A stretch of DNA of 64,000 nucleotides from JBBRHQ01 sp963840235 (GTDB taxonomy: Bacteria; Actinomycetota; Thermoleophilia; Solirubrobacterales; 70-9). This document shows positions 25,591 to 34,688 of this stretch, piece after piece. The translations under genes were made by a program, and so were the position numbers. The notes under the pieces were generated by a model. That model did not search any database. It saw nothing but the letters and a program-made list of their open reading frames with translations, and was not told the origin of the DNA. The DNA is taken from the NCBI GenBank assembly GCA_963840235.1, contig CAWIYC010000001.1, forward strand, positions 62,001-126,000, in the 5' to 3' direction. The first letter of the stretch is position 1. Each line of letters opens with the position of its first letter.

Positions 25591-26013
25591 CTACGGCGAC
25601 CCGTGCAGGGTCGCCACGACGCGACGCGAGGTCGGTTGGTCACGGTGCTCGCAGAGGTAGATGCCCTGCCAGGTTCCGAGCGCCAGTGATCCATGCGACA
25701 CCGGAATCGTCAGCGAGGGCCCGATCAGCACCGACTTGACATGGGCCGGCATGTCGTCCGGCCCCTCGAGCGTGTGGCGCCAGTGGGAATCGTCCTCTCG
25801 CACCGCATCGTTGAACCAGGTCTCGAGATCGGCGCGCACGTCGGGGCTGGCGTTCTCGTTGAGCGCGAGCGAGGCGGACGTGTGGAGGATCAGCAGATGA
25901 AGCAGCCCGATCTCGAGCTGGGCGATCTCGGCGATCTCGCCGACGATCTCGCTGTCGATCAGATGGAACCCGCGCGGCCGGGGCGCGAGCGGGATGTGTC
26001 GCTGGATCCACAT
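25591..26013 (-). CDS. YjbQ family protein (UPF0047, secondary thiamine-phosphate synthase type)
   Basis: A 140-residue protein of family-typical length. Motifs are LHLLILHTSASLALNEN, DDMPAHVKSVLIGPSL and LGTWQGIYLCEHRDQP. The conserved His and Glu residues are in place. Some YjbQ proteins show weak thiamine-phosphate synthase activity, but the physiological role is not settled. The start MWIQRHIPL at 26013 matches the family; longer readings would pass through the promoter region of the divergent secreted-protein gene. Confidence 0.9.
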   Translation of the reverse strand: MWIQRHIPLAPRPRGFHLIDSEIVGEIAEIAQLEIGLLHLLILHTSASLALNENASPDVRADLETWFNDAVREDDSHWRHTLEGPDDMPAHVKSVLIGPSLTIPVSHGSLALGTWQGIYLCEHRDQPTSRRVVATLHGSP

Positions 26014-26122
26014 CGGCTCAAGGGGTGTTGCGAGGTTCCACCCTAGGGGTTCTGGTCGCGGCGCCCGCCTGGGCCGAACATGGTCATTGCAAGCAGCACT
26101 CATCAAACCAAAGGAGAAAGCA

Positions 26123-26515
26123 ATGACCCCCAAGACCAAGATCCGCAACTCGATCGCCGCCCTCGCCGTGTCGGTCACCGCCCTCGCCGGCTTCGCCGGG
26201 ATGGCCAGCGCCGCCTCCCCGGCCCCGACCAAGGTCCTGATCGAGGCCGAGTCGGGTGGCTTCTTCGGCTACGTCAAGAGCCCCAAGCTCGAGTGCAAGT
26301 CCGAGCGCACGGTCGTCGTCTACAAGCAGCTGGGCTCCAAGCAGAAGCCTGCCACCGACAAGCGCGTCGCGATGGACATCGCCCAGGCCAACAACGACGG
26401 CTATCAGTGGAACATCGGCAACCCCGGCCTCCACTCCGGCCGCTACTACGCCCGCGCCACCCGCACCCCCAACTGCGCACCCGCGAACAGCGTCACGCTG
26501 CGCGCCCAGCAGTAG
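26123..26515 (+). CDS. Small secreted protein of unknown family
   Basis: A 130-residue protein with a very good ribosome binding site (AAGGAGAAAG). The signal peptide runs to AGMASA (residues 1-29 or so). The mature part SPAPTKVLIEAESGGFFGYV ... CKSERTVVVYKQLGSKQ ... NPGLHSGRYYARATRTPNC has two Cys and looks like one small beta domain. Similar short proteins recur in thermoleophilic actinobacteria, as I recall; no function is known. A strong terminator follows. Confidence 0.8.
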   Translation: MTPKTKIRNSIAALAVSVTALAGFAGMASAASPAPTKVLIEAESGGFFGYVKSPKLECKSERTVVVYKQLGSKQKPATDKRVAMDIAQANNDGYQWNIGNPGLHSGRYYARATRTPNCAPANSVTLRAQQ

Positions 26516-26539
26516 GGCAAGCGAGACTCACTCCCTGCG

Positions 26540-26574
26540 AACCGCCCGGTGGCCTCAGGCCGCCGGGCGGTTCT
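26540..26574 (+). terminator. Strong hairpin terminator after the small secreted protein gene
   Basis: AACCGCCCGG (26540-26549) pairs with CCGGGCGGTT (26563-26572). The inner GGCC-TCA-GGCC extends the stem to about 15 bp with a three-base loop. It is followed by CTTGCG, a weak T-tract. It begins 25 bases after the stop codon. Confidence 0.85.
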
Positions 26575-26666
26575 TGCGTTGTCCACCACCGGTCGAATTC
26601 GACGTTGGGGCTCCCAATGGGCACGGAACTTGCAGTCCGGCCGGCACTTCGCCTCGGCTCCGCCAG

Positions 26667-28253
26667 TCACACCACGCCGCGGTTGAGGTGCCGGTAGACC
26701 CGTCTGTTCCGCCGGTAGAAGCGCATGAAATGCTCGAACTGGCGGTCGTGGACGCGGGCCGCGGCCGGGTCGGGCCTGTAGGTGGTCTCGATCCTGACCG
26801 AGGCCGGGATCTCCTCCGGCGTGATCTCCCCGAGGGCGGCGAAGGCGGCGAGGGCAGCGCCGGCGGCGTTGGCGTAGCGGGGCTCGGCGACCTGGGCGAC
26901 ATCGCAGCCGAGGACATCTGCGAGGGTCTGGCTCCAGGTCGGTGAGAGGGCGGCCCCGCCGATGAACCCGAGTGTGGAGAAGCGATTGCGGGAGAAGCGC
27001 TCCACGTGTCCCTTCAGCCAGCGAAGGTTGTAGGCGACCCCCTCCATCACCGCCCGCACGTAGTGGGCACGGGTCGTCGCCAGGGACTGGTTGAGGAAGG
27101 CGCTTCGAGTGAAGACGTCGGCGGCGGGGGCGGCGACGCCGGTCAGCCAAGGGGTGAAGATCAGCCCGTCGCTGCCGGGCGGCACACTCGCTGCGTCGCG
27201 CTCGAAGCGCTCGAATACGTCTGGCGGGGGTGCGGCCGCCTCGCCCCCGGCCTCATAGAAGACCGTGTCGCGCAGGAACTCGAGGCAGCGGCCGGCCGGT
27301 CCCTGCTCGGCCACGACCATGTGCCGTCCGGGGAGCCCGGCGGGCATGGTCGCGATCAGGTGTCGCAGATCGGTCTTCTTGGCGGGCACGAGACAGGACA
27401 GCCACGACGTCGTGCCGATCGAGAAGTAGCCGCGCCCCTGCTCGACGATCCCGGCGCCCACCGCGGCGGCCTGGAGGTCCGACATGCCGGTGAGGACCCG
27501 CGTCTCGCGGCGCAGCCCGAGCCGTTCGGCCGCCTCTGCCGTCAGCGTGCCGACCACGGCGTCGACCGGCAGCAGCTCCGGCAGCTTGGCCGGATCGATC
27601 CCCGACCTGCGCACCAGGACAGGGTCGTACCGGACCCGCTCGACATCGCGGTTGTCGGTAAGCCAGTACGGGTACATCGTCCCGAAAGAGGCCGCGATCC
27701 GGCCGGTCAGCCGCAGGTTCAGGTAATCCATCGGCTCGAGGAAGGCCCGAGTCGCCTCGTAGACATCGGGGCGGTCGTGCATGAGATGGAGGACGTGGCC
27801 GAGGCCGTCCATCCCGGCGAGCACGGGCGCCCCGCCGGTAAGCCGCAGCCAGCGGGGTAGCCGGCGCAGGTCGTAGCCGCCGACGCTCACCGGACCGCCG
27901 ACGAGCTCGCGCACGTGTGGTCCGCCGCGGGTGTCCATCCACGAGATCGCCCCTGACAGCGCTCGCCCTTCCGCGCCCACCGGAACGGTCACCGCCCACT
28001 GGGTGGTGCAGCGGACCGCAAGGACGTTGTCCGCGGCCAGGCCGGAGCGCTCGAAGGCTTCGCGCGCCGCCCCGCAGACCGCCTCCCACCATCCATCGGG
28101 GTTCTGCTCGACCCCGCCCCCCGGCACGTGCATCGTCTCGATCGGGCGCGTCGCGGTGCCGGCGATCGTTCCGTCCCGGGCCACGAGCGCCGCCTTGACC
28201 GCCCCGGTCCCCATGTCCACCGCGAGGACGTACCCGCTCCCGGACGCGCTCAA
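26667..28253 (-). CDS. FGGY-family carbohydrate kinase (xylulokinase-like)
   Basis: A 528-residue sugar kinase. The N-domain has YVLAVDMGTGAVKAALV (ATP phosphate loop), RCTTQWAVTVPVG and SGAISWMDTRGG; MDYLNLRLTGRIAAS and VLTGMSDLQAAAVGAG follow. The C-domain FGGY signature region is GFIGGAALSPTWSQTLADVLG. It phosphorylates a polyol or ketose; the sugar is unknown. The TTG start lies in the TTGA that ends the DUF2236 gene, so the kinase is the last gene of a coupled reverse-strand operon. Confidence 0.92.
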   Translation of the reverse strand: MSASGSGYVLAVDMGTGAVKAALVARDGTIAGTATRPIETMHVPGGGVEQNPDGWWEAVCGAAREAFERSGLAADNVLAVRCTTQWAVTVPVGAEGRALSGAISWMDTRGGPHVRELVGGPVSVGGYDLRRLPRWLRLTGGAPVLAGMDGLGHVLHLMHDRPDVYEATRAFLEPMDYLNLRLTGRIAASFGTMYPYWLTDNRDVERVRYDPVLVRRSGIDPAKLPELLPVDAVVGTLTAEAAERLGLRRETRVLTGMSDLQAAAVGAGIVEQGRGYFSIGTTSWLSCLVPAKKTDLRHLIATMPAGLPGRHMVVAEQGPAGRCLEFLRDTVFYEAGGEAAAPPPDVFERFERDAASVPPGSDGLIFTPWLTGVAAPAADVFTRSAFLNQSLATTRAHYVRAVMEGVAYNLRWLKGHVERFSRNRFSTLGFIGGAALSPTWSQTLADVLGCDVAQVAEPRYANAAGAALAAFAALGEITPEEIPASVRIETTYRPDPAAARVHDRQFEHFMRFYRRNRRVYRHLNRGVV

Positions 28254-29168
28254 TTCAGCACTCTCTCGCCGTAGAGCACTCCCGCGGCTGTTCGCGCCGC
28301 CGGGTGAAGCCGGATCGGGTCCGGCCAGAGGCGCACCGCGGCGCGGAGCTGGAGCAGCGTCGAGGCGAGCAGCGCCTCACGGGCCGGGTCCCACGAGAAA
28401 CCGAAGAGGTCGCGGATCTGTGGGGGAAGGAGGCCGACCGAGGTCAGCTTCACGATCTCGCTCACCGGCGCCAACAGGGGCCGAAGCCAGCCGTCGAAGC
28501 CCGGCTCGAACACGATTGCGACCGCCTGGTCGCGTTGATCGGGGGAAATCCAGAGGCTGCCGTCGTCCAGCCGGGCCCGGATGTAGCCCCGGAGGTCCGC
28601 TTCGCTGGCCGGCATCGCCGAGGCCGGCAGGCCGAGCAGCTCGCCGACCCGCCGGTAGTCCTGCCAGTAGGCCTCGCGCTCGGACCGTGCGAGCGAGCCG
28701 AAGAGGCGCTCGAAGTAGACGAGGGCGGAGTCGGCGAGGGTGGCCAGCACCCAGAGTCCCAGCTCCGGGTCGGAAGCAGCGTAGGGAACCCCCGGCGGGA
28801 CCGGGCCGTACTCCCCGGTGGTCGTGCCGCGCACCCGGTCGTGCATCCTGCGAACGGCCGTCCCCGGTCTCTCCGGCCTGAGCGGGCGAGCCGAAGTAGA
28901 TCCGCGACATTCGCTCGTCGGTGCGCAGGAGGCGTGCGTGCGGGTCGTCGAGAATTACGGAGTGCTGGCGAAAGCCGACCACGGCGAGCGGATCGCAGGC
29001 CTGCATCAGCAGGGCCCGGATGCCCGAGAAGGCGATCAACCGCTCGCGATGGACCCGGCGGATCATCGAGTCGGCGGGGAAGAAGCCCTCGACCTCGGCT
29101 GCGGTCACTGCCCCCTGCGTTCCCGGCAGCCGGGGCAGCAGCGAGACCAGTCCGGCGAGCACGCTCAC
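28250..29168 (-). pseudogene. DUF2236 (MpaB-like oxygenase) gene split by a one-base insertion
   Basis: The N-terminal frame (from GTG 29168) reads FFPADSMIRRVHRERLIAF ... LLRTDERMSRIYFGSPAQAGETG and then loses sense. The C-terminal frame resumes with RMHDRVRGTTTGEYGP ... DPELGLWVLATLADSALVYF to 28250. Removing one C from CCCC at 28862-28865 joins them as ...AGETGTAVRRMHDRVRG, giving 305 residues, the normal size for this family of heme-His proteins related to latex oxygenase. The gene lies in a tight operon between a serine hydrolase and an FGGY kinase. A consensus error is more likely than a true pseudogene. Confidence 0.85.
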
Positions 29169-29177
29169 CCCGCCACC

Positions 29178-30356
29178 CTAACCCGGAAGCGAGGCGTAGA
29201 CGGCGTCGATCAGGGCCCGGTTGCGAGGGTTCTGCCAGCGCGGCCCCGCCCGGTTCAGGGTGTAGCCGAAGGCGAGGCGGGCGTCGGGATCTGCGAAGCC
29301 CAGCGAGCCGCCGGCGCCGAAGTGCCCGAAGCCCCGCGGGCCCGGGCCGAGCGGGCGCTCCGGCTGGGTGAGCTGGAAGCCGAGGCCGAAGCGGGAGGGG
29401 CGTCGCAGCACGAAGTCCACTCCGCGGGACGTCTCGGCAGTCGCCTCCCCGATCGTCCCGGCCCCCAGCAGCCGCACCCCGTCCACGGTCCCCCCGCAGG
29501 CCAGGGCGCTGTAGATCCGGGCGATCGCCCTGGCCGTCGCGTGGCCGTTGGTCGAGGGCATCTCGGCAGCCCGCCAGGCCCTGGTGTTGACGGTGCCGAG
29601 CCCCGATATCCCGGGCGGGTTGAAGTAGACGCTGCGCAGCAGGTCCTCCCGGCCCTGATCACCGGCGGTCATCCCGGTGGGAGGGCCGGCCCCGGAGCCG
29701 GGCGGCTCCACGCCGAGCAGGAAATCGGCGATCCGACCGTCCTCCTCGGGTCCGATCCCGAAGTGGAAGTCGGCTCCGAGCGGCTCCGCGATCCTGCGTC
29801 GGAAGAACTCCCCCACGGTGATGCCGCTGACACGGCGCACCAACTCCCCGACCAGGAACCCGAAGGTGTTGACGTGGTAGCCGTGGGTCCGGCCGGGCTC
29901 CCACCAGGGCTTCTCCGCGGCCAGCGCGGAGGCCATCGTCGCCCACTCGTACATCGCGAACTCGGGCAGCGGGCGGCGGATCCCCGGCAGGCCGGCCCGG
30001 TGACCGAGGATCATCCTGGCGGTGATCCCTTCCTTTCCGCCGGCAGCGAACTCGGGCCAGCAGCGGGCCACCGGTCGGTCGAGATCGATCCGCTCCTCTT
30101 CGAACAGCATCAACAGGCAGGCGGCGGCCATCGCCTTGCCGACGGAAAAGACGTCCACCAGCGTGTCGCGCCGCCAGGGACGCCGTCGCTCGGCGTCCGC
30201 CCAGCCGCCCCAGATGTCGACCACGGGCTGCCCGTCGAGGGTCAGGGCGACTGCTGCACCGATCTCCCCGCGGTCGCGGAAGTTCCCGGCGAGCGCCTCC
30301 CGCACCGCGGCGAAGCGCTGCTCACAGATGCCGTGGATCTCGGGCATGTCCGCCAT
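29178..30356 (-). CDS. Serine hydrolase of the class C beta-lactamase/EstB esterase family
   Basis: A 392-residue enzyme. The catalytic S-x-x-K is SVGK in VDVFSVGKAMAAACL (about residue 70). The Y-x-N is YHVN in THGYHVNTFGFLVGEL, and the third block is GFGHFGAGGSLGFADP. There is no signal peptide, so it is more likely a cytoplasmic esterase than a secreted beta-lactamase. It lies between PlsC-like and DUF2236 genes, nine bases before the latter. The substrate is unknown; an ester of a lipid or secondary metabolite is plausible. Confidence 0.9.
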   Translation of the reverse strand: MADMPEIHGICEQRFAAVREALAGNFRDRGEIGAAVALTLDGQPVVDIWGGWADAERRRPWRRDTLVDVFSVGKAMAAACLLMLFEEERIDLDRPVARCWPEFAAGGKEGITARMILGHRAGLPGIRRPLPEFAMYEWATMASALAAEKPWWEPGRTHGYHVNTFGFLVGELVRRVSGITVGEFFRRRIAEPLGADFHFGIGPEEDGRIADFLLGVEPPGSGAGPPTGMTAGDQGREDLLRSVYFNPPGISGLGTVNTRAWRAAEMPSTNGHATARAIARIYSALACGGTVDGVRLLGAGTIGEATAETSRGVDFVLRRPSRFGLGFQLTQPERPLGPGPRGFGHFGAGGSLGFADPDARLAFGYTLNRAGPRWQNPRNRALIDAVYASLPG

Positions 30357-30397
30357 GGCGCCATTCTGCCGCCGCCGGGCCGCGCGGGTCCCTGCGC

Positions 30398-31267
30398 TCA
30401 GACCGGCAGCATCCGTCGCAGCGCCGTCGCCTGGGCTCGGGTCAACCTCGCCGCTTCGCGGCTGAGGCGGGGGACGAGGCGCCGGGCCGGGTCCTGCTCG
30501 CGTTCGGCCTGGAGCTCCTCGATCCCCTCCCTGACGGCGGCGCGGACCGCGTCGCGCAACCGCCCCGCGCCGGCCGCGTCGTCCCAGGAGGAGCCGAACC
30601 CGCGGGGCTCGATCGGCGCGGCGATGCGTCCGTAGATGCGCTGCGGCCGGGGGAGCGGGGTCGGGCCGAGGCCGCGCACCACCGGCGCCAGTATCTCGGG
30701 ATCGACGTCGATCCGGCTGGCCAGCGCCCGGGCCGGCGCGAAGATCGCGTCGTCGGCGTCGGCGACGACGTCCCACATGTCGTCCACCCCGATCATCGAG
30801 AAGGGCACCACCGGGTAGCCGAACTCGAGGGCGAGGCGGGCGAACCCGATCCGTTCACGCCAGACCAGCGGGTAATGATCACCGCGGCGGCGCGCCACCT
30901 CGCGCCCGCCTCCGGGGAAGACGAGCACGGCCTCTCCGGAGCCGAGCAGCCGACGCGTGTTCTGCCGCGATCCGCTGACCGTGCCGAAGTGGGTGAGCAG
31001 GTCGCGCCACAGCGGCACCCGGTAGTGCTGGCGCTCGCCCAGCGAGCGGACCAGCACTCCGGTCCGCTCGTGAACGTCGAGAACGAGGAAAGGGACATCG
31101 AAGACGCCGAGGGTCGTGTGGTTGCCGACCAGCAGGTAGCGGCCGTCGGCGGGGAGGTTCCCGAAGCCGTCGATGCGGGGGTCGGTCAGCGCCCGCCAGG
31201 GCGCCAGCAGCGCCTTGGCCGCGGCGAACTCCGCGGCGCTGGGGACGTGGAAGTCCCCGCCGCTCAC
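30398..31267 (-). CDS. PlsC-like lysophospholipid acyltransferase
   Basis: A 289-residue protein. The acyltransferase motif is VGNHTTLGVFDVPFL (NHx4D with Asn/Thr variation). Later LVFPGGGREVARRRG matches the FPEG-like block, and YPVVPFSMIGVDDM the fourth block. This form is typical of actinobacterial acyltransferases near the DAGAT/PlsC border. It probably moves an acyl group from acyl-CoA to a lysolipid or alcohol at the membrane. The GTG start (VSGGDF) overlaps the TGA of the upstream PLP-enzyme gene as GTGA. Confidence 0.88.
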   Translation of the reverse strand: MSGGDFHVPSAAEFAAAKALLAPWRALTDPRIDGFGNLPADGRYLLVGNHTTLGVFDVPFLVLDVHERTGVLVRSLGERQHYRVPLWRDLLTHFGTVSGSRQNTRRLLGSGEAVLVFPGGGREVARRRGDHYPLVWRERIGFARLALEFGYPVVPFSMIGVDDMWDVVADADDAIFAPARALASRIDVDPEILAPVVRGLGPTPLPRPQRIYGRIAAPIEPRGFGSSWDDAAGAGRLRDAVRAAVREGIEELQAEREQDPARRLVPRLSREAARLTRAQATALRRMLPV

Positions 31268-32679
31268 GCCTCCGGCGCGGGCGAGCCGGTGGCATCGAGA
31301 AACCCTGTCAGGAGGTCGCCCGGCGCCGGCGCGCCCGCTCCCCCGGCGCCGTAGAGGGCGCCGCTCCGGGGCGGCGAGTCGGGCGGGTCCTTGGCGTACT
31401 CGACGGCCGCCCGGAGGTCCTCGGCGAAGGCCTCCGCCACGCCGGGCTGGGTGTTCGGCCGGGTGACGCAGAAGTGGACGCCGGGCGGCTTCTGGCAGCC
31501 GTTGAGCCGCCAGCCGCGCTCCTGGAGGGCGTCGTTGAGATGCCAGATGTCGATCTGATCGGAGCCGAAGGCGACCATGAACGGCGAGTAGCCCAGGGTT
31601 CGCAGCTCCGGGTTCGACTCGACCGCCGCCCGCAGCTTCGTCGCCGTGACCAGGATCGGCTCGGCGAGCTCCAGGTAGCCGCGCTCCCCGAGGGCCACCA
31701 TCGCCGCCCAGGTGGCGGCGATCAGGCCGCCCGAGCGGCTGCCGGCTATCCCGGGCGAGGCGTAGACGCCGCCCGGCCACTCCGTATAGACGAAGTACTG
31801 CTTGTGGCGCAACTCAGGAGTGCGGTAGAGCAGCACGCCGGTGCCCTTCGGCGCGTAGCCGAACTTGTGGGTGTCCGCGGAGATCGAGGTGACCCCCGGC
31901 AGACGGAAGTCCCAGGCCGGGATCTCGTGGCCGAGCCGTTCGGCCCAGGGCAGGATGAAGCCGCCGAGGCAGCCGTCCACGTGCAGGCCGAGGCCGTGCT
32001 CGAGCGCCAGATCGGAGAGCGCGGCTATCGGGTCGATGACACCGTGCGGGTAGGTCCCGGCCGAGCCCACCAGCGCCACCGTGTCGGGGCCGATCGCCTC
32101 GGCGACCGCCCCGACGTCGACCGCGAAGTCCTCACCGACCGGTGCATGGAGGAGCTTCACGCCGAGGTAATGGGCGGCCTTGTCCAGCGCCACGTGGGCG
32201 GTGACCGGGACCACCACCTCCGGGTTTGCGATCCCGCGTTCGCGGCCGCGTTCGCGGTATACGAGGAGGATCTCGAAGAGGCTCTCGCTGCCTCCGAAGG
32301 TGACGACGCCGCAGGGCGCGTCGCCACCGGCCCGCGCCGCCTCGGCGCCCAAGAGCTCCAGCGCCATCGAGAGGATCTCGCCCTCGAACTTGGTGGCGCT
32401 CGGGTACATGTCTCGCTGGAGCACGTTCATGTGCGAGAACAGCCGGTAGACCTCGGCCAGAAAGGCGAAGTGGTCCGCGCCGCCGTGGTAGAGAGAGCCG
32501 GAGACCTTGCCGGCGCGCGCCGGGGCGTCTTCGCGCTCGGCCATCTCGCCCAGCATCGACAGCAGCTCATCGCGGGGCATCCCCTGCTCGGGTATGCGGC
32601 GCCGTATCTCGTAGCTGTCGCGGTAGGGGTAGAGGAAGTCGAGGATCTCGTTCGGCGCGCTGGTCTCGGACGCGTTCAT
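31264..32679 (-). CDS. PLP-dependent decarboxylase/lyase (sphingosine-1-phosphate lyase/glutamate decarboxylase group)
   Basis: A 471-residue fold-type I PLP enzyme. SLYHGGADHFAFLAEVY, GVVTFGGSESLFEILL and LHVDGCLGGFILPW are group markers. The PLP lysine is in SISADTHKFGYAPKGTGVL. The pattern around it is closer to sphingosine-1-phosphate lyases than to glutamate decarboxylases. It might cleave a long-chain base phosphate, or decarboxylate an amino acid. Next to a PlsC-like enzyme, a lipid-related substrate is attractive but unproven. It is 33 bases from the FkbM gene upstream and probably leads or joins that operon. Confidence 0.88.
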   Translation of the reverse strand: MNASETSAPNEILDFLYPYRDSYEIRRRIPEQGMPRDELLSMLGEMAEREDAPARAGKVSGSLYHGGADHFAFLAEVYRLFSHMNVLQRDMYPSATKFEGEILSMALELLGAEAARAGGDAPCGVVTFGGSESLFEILLVYRERGRERGIANPEVVVPVTAHVALDKAAHYLGVKLLHAPVGEDFAVDVGAVAEAIGPDTVALVGSAGTYPHGVIDPIAALSDLALEHGLGLHVDGCLGGFILPWAERLGHEIPAWDFRLPGVTSISADTHKFGYAPKGTGVLLYRTPELRHKQYFVYTEWPGGVYASPGIAGSRSGGLIAATWAAMVALGERGYLELAEPILVTATKLRAAVESNPELRTLGYSPFMVAFGSDQIDIWHLNDALQERGWRLNGCQKPPGVHFCVTRPNTQPGVAEAFAEDLRAAVEYAKDPPDSPPRSGALYGAGGAGAPAPGDLLTGFLDATGSPAPEA

Positions 32680-32712
32680 CTCAGCCCCTCTCTCGCTGAA
32701 CGGCAGGAGGCT

Positions 32713-33615
32713 TCACCGTACCCGCCGGGGGCGGATCCTGTCGCCTGCGCCGAGATGGCGAACCCCGACCGTCCACCTGCCTGAGCCCTCGACGTCTAGC
32801 CGGGTCTCGAAGCCGAGCTCACTCAGTTCGCGCCGGCAGGGATCACCGCCGATCCCCCAGTCGAGACGGATGCAGCGGACCCGCCCGGTCCAGCGCCCGC
32901 CGGCGCGCAGGACACGGGGCTCCGTCCCCTCGATCGTCATGTAGAGGTAGTCGATGTCGCCGTCGGGCATGTGGCGGTCGAGGAGGGCGTCGATGGTGAT
33001 CGCCGGAACCCGGGTTGACTGCAAGGAGTCGCCGGGGGCGCTCTGGCGCACGGTGTAGCCGAAGGCCTGCTCGCCCTCGAGGATGAGCTCACCCTCCTCG
33101 TCCCAGATCGCTGCATGGACGACCTCACATCGCCGGCCGAACCGGGCGACATTGCGGCGCGCGACCTCGACCGTCCACGGGTCCGGCTCGACGCCGAGGA
33201 TCCGGGCCCCCGGATAGCGGCCGGCGAGGCTGGCCATGGCGCTGCCGTTGTTGGAGCCGAGCTCGACGATCTGCCTGATGTCGCCGCAGGCGACCTCGGG
33301 CGGGGGCAGGTGGATCCCGTCGAGGTAATCGCCGACAGCGGTTACGAGGTCCGAGGTGCCGGGTCGCACGAAGAGCGCCTGCCCGCCGAGCTCCTTCATC
33401 GGGATCGGACGGGGTGTGGCGCCAGGGCCGCGTCCGCGCCCGGAGAGCTGGCCGCGGAGCGCCACCTCGAGAACGCGCAGCTTCCCCCGCCACCCCTGGG
33501 CTATGCGGGTGGCCCGCAGGGTCTGGCGGACGAAGGCGCCGAGGCGACCCCTGAGCCGCCAGAGCCGGGTGAGGTTACGGCGGCGCAACCTGCGCCTGTG
33601 ATGGCTCGGCGTCAC
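32713..33615 (-). CDS. FkbM-family SAM-dependent methyltransferase
   Basis: A 300-residue protein with a very basic N-terminus (residues 1-40). The SAM domain starts at DIRQIVELGSNNGSAMASLA (motif I) and continues ILGVEPDPWTVEVARRNV and VVHAAIWDEEGEL. IDYLYMTIEGTEPRVLRAG resembles the FkbM D-K-x-D-x-EG-x-E block, with Thr-Ile-Glu instead of Ile-Asp-x-Glu. FkbM proteins O-methylate sugars or polyketides. It is probably in the same transcript as the PLP enzyme downstream. Confidence 0.85.
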   Translation of the reverse strand: MTPSHHRRRLRRRNLTRLWRLRGRLGAFVRQTLRATRIAQGWRGKLRVLEVALRGQLSGRGRGPGATPRPIPMKELGGQALFVRPGTSDLVTAVGDYLDGIHLPPPEVACGDIRQIVELGSNNGSAMASLAGRYPGARILGVEPDPWTVEVARRNVARFGRRCEVVHAAIWDEEGELILEGEQAFGYTVRQSAPGDSLQSTRVPAITIDALLDRHMPDGDIDYLYMTIEGTEPRVLRAGGRWTGRVRCIRLDWGIGGDPCRRELSELGFETRLDVEGSGRWTVGVRHLGAGDRIRPRRVR

Positions 33616-33684
33616 AGTTTCATGATCCTCAGAATCCCTTCACGAGGGCCCCGCAACCTGGAATGATCAATCGGGTTTCAACAG

Positions 33685-34647
33685 ATGATGATCGCTGTCG
33701 ACAGACGTGGTCGCGCCCGAACGGCTCTGATGTTCGTCGCAGCCCTGGCGCTGCTCGCGTCCGGCGTGCTGATGATCCCCGCGGCCCGTGGCGCCTTTCC
33801 GGGCAAGCCGGGGCGGATCGTCTTCGACGACTCCTTCCAGAGCGGCGGGGGGTCGTCCGAGTCCGACTGCGTCAGCAGCTTCGACGCGATCAAGACGATG
33901 CGGCCGGACGGCAGCCATCGCATCTACCTCGGTCGCGGTATCAACCCCGCCTTCTCGCCCAGCGGCCGCAAGATCGCCTACAGCGTCTGCGACGGGGTCC
34001 AGAGCGATCTGATGATCATGGACGCCGACGGCGGCAACGCCCACGCGGTGCTGAGCAGCGCCGCCAACGAGGACCAGCCGACCTTCAGCGCCGACGGCAA
34101 ACGCCTCTTCTTCGTCCGCGACTCGGGCGGCAAGGGCTACGGCGACGTCTACTCGGTCTCCACCGGCGGTACCTCGCTGGACCGGCTCACCCACAGCGGC
34201 GGTGAGGTCGGCGAGGACAGCCCGCAGGCATCGGCCAATGGCCGCTTCGTCGTCTTCGACCGCTACGGGCGGATCTTCACCATGCGCCCCGACGGCTCCC
34301 GCGAGAAGTTCCTGACGAACGGGTATGACCCGGCGATCTCGCCAAACAGCCGCCGGGTCGTCTACTCCCACGCCGGACAGATCTTCGTCATTGGCTCCGG
34401 GGGAGGCAACCCGCACCCGGTGACCCACTTCAAGCAGACGAGCGACGTTTCGAAAGCGGCACTATCGCCCGCCTTCTCGCCGAGCGGGCGCTGGATCGCC
34501 TTCGCGATTGAGCGCTGCGTCAGCTACGGCCCCGGATGTCATGACTCGCAGAATCTGCTCAAGGTCCGTGTGCGCGACGGAGAGCTGAAGCGGCTGACAA
34601 CGACGAAGGTCGGCGGCTTCCATCCCGACTGGCAGCCCCGGCGGTAG
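33685..34647 (+). CDS. Secreted TolB-like beta-propeller (PD40 repeat) protein
   Basis: A 320-residue protein with a signal peptide (about 13-36, ending ARGA), then FPGKPGRIVFDD. PD40-type repeats follow, for example PAFSPSGRKIAYS, PTFSADGKRLFFVRD, PAISPNSRRVVYSH and PAFSPSGRWIAFA, ending HPDWQPRR. Two Cys pairs may form disulfides. It shares its plan with the protein at 15200-16099. It is probably a cell-surface or secreted binding propeller. A strong hairpin begins 17 bases after its stop. Confidence 0.87.
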   Translation: MMIAVDRRGRARTALMFVAALALLASGVLMIPAARGAFPGKPGRIVFDDSFQSGGGSSESDCVSSFDAIKTMRPDGSHRIYLGRGINPAFSPSGRKIAYSVCDGVQSDLMIMDADGGNAHAVLSSAANEDQPTFSADGKRLFFVRDSGGKGYGDVYSVSTGGTSLDRLTHSGGEVGEDSPQASANGRFVVFDRYGRIFTMRPDGSREKFLTNGYDPAISPNSRRVVYSHAGQIFVIGSGGGNPHPVTHFKQTSDVSKAALSPAFSPSGRWIAFAIERCVSYGPGCHDSQNLLKVRVRDGELKRLTTTKVGGFHPDWQPRR

Positions 34648-34663
34648 GCGGCCGCAAGCGCAT

Positions 34664-34688
34664 ACCCTGGGTGTTGGACACCTAGGGT
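34664..34688 (+). terminator. Eleven-base-pair hairpin after the PD40 gene
   Basis: ACCCTGGGTGT (34664-34674) pairs with ACACCTAGGGT (34678-34688) around a TGG loop, with one G-T wobble. GTCTTGTC follows, a poor T-tract. It is placed as an intrinsic terminator, though it could also be an operator for the next gene. Confidence 0.6.
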
